From Aquilonibacter sp963703325 (GTDB lineage Bacteria > Vulcanimicrobiota > Vulcanimicrobiia > Vulcanimicrobiales > Vulcanimicrobiaceae): a stretch of DNA of 64,000 nucleotides. Below, piece by piece: positions 58,009 to 64,000 of the stretch. Position 1 is the stretch's first letter, and every line of letters begins with the position of its first letter. The DNA lies in NCBI GenBank assembly GCA_963703325.1, contig OY969805.1, forward strand, positions 2,294,001 to 2,358,000, in the 5' to 3' direction. Position numbers and translations under genes: made by a program. The notes under the pieces are model-generated. The model had not been told where the DNA came from and did no database searches. It was given only the letters and a program-made list of their open reading frames with translations.

Positions 58009-59337
58009 GTGATCGTCCGCACGCGCACGCTTCCAGCCGACGTCCTTTCGCCGATCGGCGCGTATCTCGCGCTGGCATCGCCGGGCGCATCGTGCCTGCT
58101 CGAAAGCGTCGAGCACGGCGGCAAGATCTCGCGCTACTCATTCATCGGGCTCGATTACCTGGCTGCCGAATCGTTCGAGGCGACGAGCGATATGCTCGAT
58201 CGCATCCGCAGCTTCGTCGAGCGTTATCGTCCGGTCGAAGATCCCAGCGGCTGGGGCGGCGCGCTTGTTGCATTCGCGTATGACGCGGCGCGGCCGTTCG
58301 CACACTTGCCGCCGCGTCTGCAAGACGCACCCGCGATGCCGGCTGCCTACGTCGCCGTGCCGGCGACGTGGCTGATCTTCGATCATCTCACTCACTCGCT
58401 CGTCTTTTGGGGCTGCGGCGAGCGCGAGACGGACATCGATGCGAGGCTCGACGGCTACATCGCGCGTCTGCTTTCACAAGCGCCGCAACTGTTGGCCCCA
58501 GTGCGTGCGACCGGTGCGGTGACCGCGTCGATGAGCCGCGCCACGTATCTGCGTCTCGCGGAACGAGTAAAGCGCCACATCTACGACGGCGACGTGTACC
58601 AGTTGCAGCTGGGCATCCGGTTTAGCGCGACGCTCGAGGGCGAACCGTTCGATCTTTATCGAGCCCTGCGCCGGCGCAATCCGTCGCCATATATGTTCTA
58701 TGTCGATGGCCCGTTCGGCACGATTCTCGGGGCCAGCCCGGAGTTTCTCGTCCGCCTGGAAGGCGACCGCGCGCGCATTCGTCCCCTCGCCGGCACGCGT
58801 TCGCGCGGCACGAGCGATGAAGAAGATGCGCGGATCGCCTGCGAGCTGCTCGAGAACGAAAAGGAACGCGCCGAGCACGTGATGCTGGTCGATCTCGGAC
58901 GCAACGATCTCGGGATGGTCTGCGAGTACGGTTCGGTCGCCGTCGATGAGCTGCTGCAAATCGAGCGCTACAGTCACGTGATGCACATCGTCTCGGACTT
59001 GGTCGGCACGCTGCGATCGGAATGCGATGGTCTCGATCTCTTCCGCGCCGGATTTCCGGCCGGTACGGTGACGGGCACGCCAAAAGTGCGCGCGATGCAG
59101 TTGATCGACGAGCTTGAGCCGGTGACGCGCGGCTTTTACGCGGGTAGCGTGGGCCGCTGGTCGTACGGCGGCGATTTCGACTCGTGCATCACGCTGCGTA
59201 GCCTGCACGTACAAAACGGCAAGGTCTACTGGCAAGCCTCGGCCGGCATCGTCGCCGACAGCGACCCGGAATTTGAGTATGACGAGGTCTTGCACAAGAC
59301 GCGCATCGCGCGCGAGATGTTGGGAGTGGGGGAATGA
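58009..59337 (+). CDS. trpE: anthranilate/aminodeoxychorismate synthase component I
   Basis: Chorismate-binding enzyme of 442 residues. The N-terminal ASCLLESVEHGGKISRYSFIG is typical of TrpE. The catalytic domain has GASPEFLVRLEGDRARIRPLAGTRSRG, LVDLGRNDLGMV, FPAGTVTGTPKVRAMQLIDELE and WQASAGIVADSDPEFEYDE. GTG 58009 lies 12 bases after the MotE-like gene, and its stop overlaps the glutaminase subunit by 4 bases. TrpE is favoured, but PabB cannot be excluded. It is inserted in the middle of the flagellar operon, between the motE-like gene and fliK. Confidence 0.87.
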   Translation: MIVRTRTLPADVLSPIGAYLALASPGASCLLESVEHGGKISRYSFIGLDYLAAESFEATSDMLDRIRSFVERYRPVEDPSGWGGALVAFAYDAARPFAHLPPRLQDAPAMPAAYVAVPATWLIFDHLTHSLVFWGCGERETDIDARLDGYIARLLSQAPQLLAPVRATGAVTASMSRATYLRLAERVKRHIYDGDVYQLQLGIRFSATLEGEPFDLYRALRRRNPSPYMFYVDGPFGTILGASPEFLVRLEGDRARIRPLAGTRSRGTSDEEDARIACELLENEKERAEHVMLVDLGRNDLGMVCEYGSVAVDELLQIERYSHVMHIVSDLVGTLRSECDGLDLFRAGFPAGTVTGTPKVRAMQLIDELEPVTRGFYAGSVGRWSYGGDFDSCITLRSLHVQNGKVYWQASAGIVADSDPEFEYDEVLHKTRIAREMLGVGE

Positions 59338-59930
59338 GTGCCGACGTCCTCTTCGTCGATAACTACGACAGCTTCACCTACAACGTGGTCCATCTGCTGG
59401 CGTCGGTCGGCGCGGCGCCCGATGTGATCCTCAACGATGACGAGCGCCTCGTGCCGGGCCTGCTCGACGCCTACCGCTTGTTGGTCATTGGCCCGGGACC
59501 GGGCAATCCGTCGGAGCAGCCGCGGATGATGAAGGTCGTGCGTAGCGCGATCGAGCGCGGGATGCCGGTTTTCGGGGTCTGTCTCGGGCTGCAAGCGATC
59601 GGCGAAGCACTCGGGGCGACCGTGACCCATGCCCCGTCCCTCATGCACGGCAAGACCAGCCGGATCGAACACGACGGTACCGGCGTCTTTGCCGGGCTCC
59701 CGACGCCGCTGACCGCGACCCGCTACCACTCGCTGTGCCTCGAGCCCGCCAGCCTGCCCGCTGCCCTCGCGGTCAGTGCTCGTAGCCCCGACGGCGTCGT
59801 CCAGGGCATTGCCCATCGGACCCTCCCGGTCGCGGCGGTGCAATTTCACCCCGAATCGGTCCTCAGCGAGCACGGCGCCGCCATGCTCGGAAGCGTCCTA
59901 AAGATGGCGGGGTTGGGGCCGAATACCTAA
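59334..59930 (+). CDS. trpG: anthranilate/aminodeoxychorismate synthase glutamine amidotransferase component
   Basis: Class I glutamine amidotransferase that supplies ammonia to the chorismate enzyme. 198 residues. VDNYDSFTYNVVHLL begins the domain; GPGPGNPSEQ, the nucleophile motif FGVCLGLQAIGEALG near residue 83 and VQFHPESVLSEHG near residue 170 give the catalytic triad. It may serve both tryptophan and folate synthesis. Its 3' end contains the sigma-28-type promoter for fliK. Confidence 0.9.
   Translation: MSADVLFVDNYDSFTYNVVHLLASVGAAPDVILNDDERLVPGLLDAYRLLVIGPGPGNPSEQPRMMKVVRSAIERGMPVFGVCLGLQAIGEALGATVTHAPSLMHGKTSRIEHDGTGVFAGLPTPLTATRYHSLCLEPASLPAALAVSARSPDGVVQGIAHRTLPVAAVQFHPESVLSEHGAAMLGSVLKMAGLGPNT
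59899..59925 (+). promoter_or_regulatory. sigma-28-like promoter upstream of fliK-flgD-flgE
   Basis: TAAAGATG, exactly 11 bases, then GCCGAATA, against the consensus TAAAGTTT-N11-GCCGATAA. It lies inside the 3' end of trpG. Transcription would start near 59932, so the fliK start must lie downstream of the ATG at 59931. Confidence 0.6.
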
Positions 59931-59990
59931 ATGAGGGCATCCCTGGCCATGCTCTCCGTTTTGACTTTGGGGCCAAATACGAGAAAGGAG

Positions 59991-61616
59991 GTGAATGAGA
60001 TAAGCATACTTTCTATCGCATCGGTGCTTCCGGCCAATCTAATACAAGCGGCCACCGGCGCAGTGCACGCGGGAGGCAAAGGCAAAGGCGCACATTGGGC
60101 GTCGTTGTTCGGAGCTACACTTGCAAATGCGAGCAGCGCTTCGTCTTCGCCGTCTACGGCGAATGCGAACATCCTCGCGCAACTCACGTCACTGTTGCAA
60201 AACGGAACACCGATGGCAACGATCGTCGATCAACTCGCTCAAAGCGTCGGTTCTTCGGTAGCCCAACAGCTTGCCGGAAAACTTACCGCAAGCGAACTCG
60301 ATCGACTCAAAGACTCCGTTACGCAAACGATCGCGAACGCGCTCTCTCCACCAAGTAACGCGCCACCTGGGACCGCCGCCGAACAAGCGGCAGCCCTCGC
60401 AGCACGATTACAAAATGTAGTCGAGACGATCGCGAGGGACGCGCAAAACGGAAACGGGCAGCAGAACGAACTCTCGGGGAACCTCTTGGACGCCATCTCG
60501 GCGAAAGAACTCCCGGCCCAGCAGCAAACCAACGGCACATCGAGCACGCTCGACGTCTCGTCGCTGGTCAGTTCCCTGCTCTCTTCGGTGGTCGCAGCGC
60601 TCAGCACGCGGCCATCGCCGACGCCCGCCCCAACCGCGAAGCCGTCCTACGCCCCAGTCCAACTCGCAACTCCGCAGCAACTGCTAGCGGCGCCCGCCGT
60701 GCCATCGAGCCCGACGACGACGCTGAGCACGGGACTGCTGACGCAATCAACCGCAAACGCGGTTGCACCGCAACAGCCACAGATCGCGATGTCGAACGCG
60801 CCCGACTTGCTCGCACGAATGCTCGTGCGCGCGGCCGGCGTCGACGCGCAACTCAACGGCTCGAGCAGCGCAGCCGGTTCTTCCGGTGATACGAGCACCG
60901 GCGCTTCGGCGCTTGTGCCCAGCGCAACCACGTCGCTTACGCCATCGGCGCTCGCAGCACGATTCGCTGCGCTCCTCGGTGAGGCGGACGGCGGTATGGT
61001 TGTCGCGAGTTCTTCCTCGGGCGATACGTCGACCAGCACCAACTCGGGACACACGTTCGGTCAAGACCTCACGCAGCAGTCGCCCACGGGCACTGTAGCG
61101 AGTGTAGTTGCGCCCGCTGCCTCACTCAGTTCGCAAGTGCAGAATGCACTGCAATCGAGCGGCACCAGCTCAACGGTCGACGCCAACGCGGTCATCGAGC
61201 AAATGGTCAGGGGCATGACCATGCGCACCGTCGCGCAAGGGACCTCGGAGATTCGTCTGCAGCTGCAGCCGGAGAACCTGGGCCAAGTGACGATGCGTTT
61301 GAGCGTAACCGGAAACCAAGTCAATGCCACCGTCGTCGCACAAAGCGCCGACGTTCGCAGTGCGCTCGTTGCCAACCATCAGGAACTCGCGCGCTCGCTC
61401 AACGAAGCCGGACTGACCCTCTCGGGTTTTTCGGTGGACGTTTCGGGCGGTGATGCGGGCCAAGACCAAAGCAAGGATCGCACCGCCGGTTTCGGACGGC
61501 GGTACGTCGTTCATGAACTGAGCGGTAACACCACGGCCGAAACTACCGAAGCTTCGAGTCTGGGACCGTCGCTCTTAGGCGGTTCAAATCTCGAGCTATT
61601 CAACTCCCTCGCGTAG
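59991..61616 (+). CDS. fliK: flagellar hook-length control protein FliK
   Basis: Molecular ruler that switches export from hook to filament proteins. The C-terminal Flg_hook domain (about 415-500) has EIRLQLQPENLGQVTMRLSV, VNATVVAQSADVRSALVANH and LARSLNEAGLTLSGFSV. The middle is Ser/Thr/Ala-rich and disordered. The start is uncertain. A perfect AAAGGAGGTGA (59984-59994) points to a start at about 60000, where the in-frame codon is ATA. GTG 59991 overlaps that site, and the ATG at 59998 is out of frame and opens only a two-codon ORF. GTG 59991 is used here provisionally. Confidence 0.85.
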   Translation: MNEISILSIASVLPANLIQAATGAVHAGGKGKGAHWASLFGATLANASSASSSPSTANANILAQLTSLLQNGTPMATIVDQLAQSVGSSVAQQLAGKLTASELDRLKDSVTQTIANALSPPSNAPPGTAAEQAAALAARLQNVVETIARDAQNGNGQQNELSGNLLDAISAKELPAQQQTNGTSSTLDVSSLVSSLLSSVVAALSTRPSPTPAPTAKPSYAPVQLATPQQLLAAPAVPSSPTTTLSTGLLTQSTANAVAPQQPQIAMSNAPDLLARMLVRAAGVDAQLNGSSSAAGSSGDTSTGASALVPSATTSLTPSALAARFAALLGEADGGMVVASSSSGDTSTSTNSGHTFGQDLTQQSPTGTVASVVAPAASLSSQVQNALQSSGTSSTVDANAVIEQMVRGMTMRTVAQGTSEIRLQLQPENLGQVTMRLSVTGNQVNATVVAQSADVRSALVANHQELARSLNEAGLTLSGFSVDVSGGDAGQDQSKDRTAGFGRRYVVHELSGNTTAETTEASSLGPSLLGGSNLELFNSLA

Positions 61617-61624
61617 GAGGACAC

Positions 61625-62128
61625 ATGGAACCCACAACAGGCGTCGGAACGACTACGGTCAACGCCGGTGCCAATAACTCGGCAACAACGACGGACAACG
61701 ATCTGGGGCCGAACTCGTTCTTGCAACTGCTGACGACGGAATTGCAAAATCAAAATCCGACGCAGCCGCAGGACGCGACCGAATCGGTAACCCAGCTCGC
61801 CCAAATGTCCGAGCTGCAGTATCAGCAGCAATTGACACAAGACTTTGCTTCGTTTCAGAGCAATTTCAGCGTGTTACAAGCTGCTTCGCTCATCGGCCAG
61901 GCTGCGACCGTCAATACGAGCACGAGCGGAAGTTCGAATTCCTCGACGGTTACCGGCATCGTCTCGTCGATCGACGTGCAAAACGGCACGCCGTACTTCA
62001 CCATGACCAACGCATCCGGTCAAACCATCTCAGATAGTAGCGGCAATCCGTTGCTCTTCTCGACCAGCCAAATCGTTGGCATCGGAAGCGCATCAACGGT
62101 AACCGGCTCGAATAGTTCGGGGCAATAA
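61625..62128 (+). CDS. flgD: flagellar hook assembly protein FlgD
   Basis: Cap scaffold needed for hook polymerisation. A 167-residue protein with the conserved N-terminal motif SFLQLLTTELQNQNPTQPQDATESVTQLAQMSELQ (seen in parts near residue 32) and AASLIGQAATV before the variable C-terminal domain, which is shorter than average. ATG 61625 has GGAGG 4 bases upstream. It follows fliK by 8 bases. Confidence 0.93.
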   Translation: MEPTTGVGTTTVNAGANNSATTTDNDLGPNSFLQLLTTELQNQNPTQPQDATESVTQLAQMSELQYQQQLTQDFASFQSNFSVLQAASLIGQAATVNTSTSGSSNSSTVTGIVSSIDVQNGTPYFTMTNASGQTISDSSGNPLLFSTSQIVGIGSASTVTGSNSSGQ

Positions 62129-62132
62129 CGAC

Positions 62133-62555
62133 GTGGATCCGAACGACATCAGCCGCGTCCAACAGCCGGGGATCCTCCCCGGTCCGGCGGCGCGTCCGGT
62201 CGGTCAACCCGTCGAGATTCCACCGACCTCGTCGCCGAGTTTCCGTTCGGTCCTCGACAACGTCACGCAACAGCAACCGTCGACGTCACCGTCGTCGTCC
62301 GAACCGCTCAAGTTCTCGGCTCACGCGATGCAACGTTTGCAGTCGCGCAACATCAGCCTCACGTCGGATGACGTGACGAAGATGAACGCGATGGCCGACA
62401 AAGCCGCGGCGAAGGGAGCGAAAAACTCGCTCTTTATCGTGCGCGACGTCGCGATGGTCGTGAGCATCAAGAACCGTACCGTCATTACCGCGGTCGATTC
62501 CGATTCGATGAAAGAAAACGTCTTCACCAACATCGACTCGGCCGCAATCATATAA
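62133..62555 (+). CDS. flagellar operon protein, TIGR02530 type
   Basis: A 140-residue protein. The N-terminal half is Pro/Ser-rich. The C-terminal half has LKFSAHAMQRLQSRNISLTSDDV, then GAKNSLFIVRDVAMVVSIKNRTVITAVD, the pattern of the small protein found between flgD and flgE in Gram-positive-type operons. Its function is unknown; it may assist hook assembly. GTG 62133 lies 4 bases after flgD. Confidence 0.82.
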   Translation: MDPNDISRVQQPGILPGPAARPVGQPVEIPPTSSPSFRSVLDNVTQQQPSTSPSSSEPLKFSAHAMQRLQSRNISLTSDDVTKMNAMADKAAAKGAKNSLFIVRDVAMVVSIKNRTVITAVDSDSMKENVFTNIDSAAII

Positions 62556-62563
62556 CACAACAC

Positions 62564-62621
62564 CCGGAGCGGACCGCTTGCGGAGCTCCGGCCGCGATGT
62601 GGATCAACTGAAGCATCGCGG
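62564..62621 (+). promoter_or_regulatory. two adjacent hairpins in the flgE leader
   Basis: CCGGAGC/GCTCCGG (62564-62570 with 62585-62591) and CCGCGATG/CATCGCGG (62592-62599 with 62614-62621). Both have 14-base loops and directly abut each other. No T-run follows, so they are not ordinary terminators. They could control flgE expression or RNA stability. Confidence 0.4.
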
Positions 62622-62642
62622 AATCCGCCATAGAGGTCAAGC

Positions 62643-64000
62643 ATGGCTTTCGATTCACTCTATACGGGGATCTCCGGCCTGGATGCATACCAGAGCTGGA
62701 TCGACATGATCTCCAACAACATCGCCAATACGGCGACCGTGGGCTTCAAAGCCCAACGGATGACTTTCGCCGATCAGTTTTATCAGCAGATCGGCTCGCC
62801 GTCGGGTCCCACCAGCACCAACGGCGGTGTCAATCCTCAAGATCAAGGGCTCGGCGTCAAGGTCAATACCGTTGACACCGAATTCGGCCAAGGCGGTCTG
62901 GAAACGACCGGCATCAACACCGATCTCGCGCTCAACGGCGATGGATTCTTCATCGAAAACAACGCGAACGGCTCGGGATCACCGACCTACACGCGCGACG
63001 GCGCGTTTTCAATCAACTCCAACGGACTGTTCTACGATCCGGCAAACGGTAACGCGGTCATGGGTTACATGGCCAACAGTGCCGGCGTCGTAACGCCCAA
63101 CGGGACGCCCGGTGCGATCACGATTCCGGTCGGCTTGCAAGAAGAAGCGACGGCAACCGGTCAAGGCGTGAAGACCGGCCCGGCTACCAATGACGACGTC
63201 TTCGACGTCGCCTTGGGCGGTAATCTCGATCAAACCAATTGGTCGCAGGCATTCCAACAGGCGGTCGGTGCATCGGCGAATCCGGGCGCGGCCGTGACCG
63301 TCTCGACGACGCTCTACGATTCGCTCGGCGGCTCGCACGAAGCGACGATCACCTACACGCCGATCGCCCCCAGCGCCGTTGCGGCAACCGTTGCCGTGGC
63401 CGGCGCCAATCCGAACATCACGAACGTCTCGGTCGCGCCGGCTACCAGCACGAACGATACGCTCACCATCGCGGCCGGCGCCGGCAACACCTGGACGGTG
63501 ACCGACGCCGACAACAACAGCACCCAGACGTTCACCGGCGGGACAACCCAGACGGTCAACGGCGTGACGTTTACGCTCGGCTCTCCCTCGGCGGGCGCAA
63601 CTGATACGTTGACGGTGGCTGCTGCCGCGAACGGCTTGCCGAGCACGGTCGAAAACGCGGCCGGTGTCGCCGTGCAACCCGCCACGGAATGGCAAATCAG
63701 CGTTAGTTTCACCGACGGCACGCAGTTCCAGACGATCCAGGGAAGGACGCTCACGGGAGCCGGCGTAAGCCCGGCCACAATCGGGACGTCGTCTTCGGGC
63801 ACTATCGGCTACGCGTACTTCGATCAGAACGGACAGTACATCAATACGTCCTCGATCGAAGAGGTCGCGCCGGGACTTGCGCTCGGAGCGGCGGCAGGGG
63901 GCGAGCTTCATCTCGCCGGCGAGACTGCAAGCACGGATCAGGGCAACCAGCTCAACATCACCCAGTGGGGTCCGAGCGCCGGTAACGCTGCTCAGGCGCC
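62643..64000 (+). CDS. flgE: flagellar hook protein FlgE (3' end beyond window)
   Basis: Hook subunit, present here for 452 residues and still open at the window end. The N-terminal rod/hook motif SLYTGISGLDAYQSWIDMISNNIANTATVGFKAQR starts near residue 5 (seen in parts). LALNGDGFFIENN near residue 98 and YTRDGAFSINSNGLFYDPANG are also typical. A Thr/Ala-rich region (about 235-340) resembles an enlarged variable outer domain. ATG 62643 has GAGG 6 bases upstream. It is the last gene of the flagellar run visible here. Confidence 0.95.
   Translation, partial: MAFDSLYTGISGLDAYQSWIDMISNNIANTATVGFKAQRMTFADQFYQQIGSPSGPTSTNGGVNPQDQGLGVKVNTVDTEFGQGGLETTGINTDLALNGDGFFIENNANGSGSPTYTRDGAFSINSNGLFYDPANGNAVMGYMANSAGVVTPNGTPGAITIPVGLQEEATATGQGVKTGPATNDDVFDVALGGNLDQTNWSQAFQQAVGASANPGAAVTVSTTLYDSLGGSHEATITYTPIAPSAVAATVAVAGANPNITNVSVAPATSTNDTLTIAAGAGNTWTVTDADNNSTQTFTGGTTQTVNGVTFTLGSPSAGATDTLTVAAAANGLPSTVENAAGVAVQPATEWQISVSFTDGTQFQTIQGRTLTGAGVSPATIGTSSSGTIGYAYFDQNGQYINTSSIEEVAPGLALGAAAGGELHLAGETASTDQGNQLNITQWGPSAGNAAQA

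Noticed and set aside
63009..63911. Long minus-strand reading frames in the flgE region
   Set aside because: The plus strand encodes a continuous FlgE through 62643-64000, so these are shadows.
1..64000. CRISPR array, prophage or insertion sequence
   Set aside because: No regular spaced repeats, transposase, integrase or phage structural genes were seen.

Overview
This is a GC-rich, gene-dense bacterial chromosome segment of about 64 kb. It carries a Spo0H/SigH-like sigma factor, a Gram-positive-style flagellar gene order (fliF-G-H-I-J-motE-like ... fliK-flgD-TIGR02530-type-flgE, and cheR-cheB-fliA followed by FliK-like and FlhB-C-terminal-like genes), a potassium-independent H+-pyrophosphatase and a biotin-independent malonate decarboxylase. 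My best guess, at low confidence and from general character only, is an uncultured-type lineage near Eremiobacterota/Vulcanimicrobiota (WPS-2) or another deep Terrabacteria group. Marker-gene phylogeny would decide.

Layout. 0-6.7 kb: sigH, two PstS-like binding proteins (one a tandem two-domain fusion), a thioredoxin-like [2Fe-2S] protein, an unusual tRNA(UGU), a hydrolase, a phytoene-desaturase-like oxidoreductase and a GNAT gene. 6.7-13.9 kb: the translation block tRNA-Tyr, tRNA-Gly, (homing-type endonuclease), tRNA-Thr, ... tRNA-Arg, rpmG, tRNA-Trp, secE, nusG, rplK, rplA, interrupted by DHH, msrB and GAF/GGDEF/HD-GYP genes. 13.9-28.8 kb: a metabolic insert holding a solitary Xre/MbcA/ParS-type protein, a STAS protein, malonate decarboxylase genes (mdcA-C-D-E-GB-H), an Fpg-like glycosylase and a GntR-controlled module (ThDP lyase, formyl-CoA transferase, aldehyde dehydrogenase, OxlT-like transporter). 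It ends with a beta-carbonic anhydrase. 28.8-30.1 kb: rplJ-rplL with their own L10 leader. 30.1-36.7 kb: a CcdC-like membrane protein, a TetR/MFS pair, hppA, ppa and a geranylgeranyl-reductase-like flavoprotein.

36.8-42.7 kb: cheR, cheB, fliA, a small flagellar-type protein, FliK-like and FlhB-C-terminal-like proteins and an unknown gene. 42.7-51.7 kb: a frameshifted amidohydrolase, ftsY, recA, recX, a two-component pair, a PDDEXK-like gene, hpt, a GH125 mannosidase and purA. 51.7-64 kb: the main flagellar operon from fliF to flgE (cut by the window edge), started by a good sigma-28-type promoter and interrupted by trpE/trpG-like genes.

Working together: the mdc genes decarboxylate malonyl-ACP to acetyl-ACP. 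The next module activates an acid by CoA transfer from formyl-CoA, cleaves the acyl-CoA with a ThDP enzyme and oxidises an aldehyde. This could be oxalate use, or 2-hydroxyacid cleavage, which explains the aldehyde dehydrogenase better. FliA is encoded here, and two intergenic sites match its promoter consensus, linking the two flagellar clusters. Several single-base disruptions (amidohydrolase, ftsY 5' end) should be checked for sequencing error.
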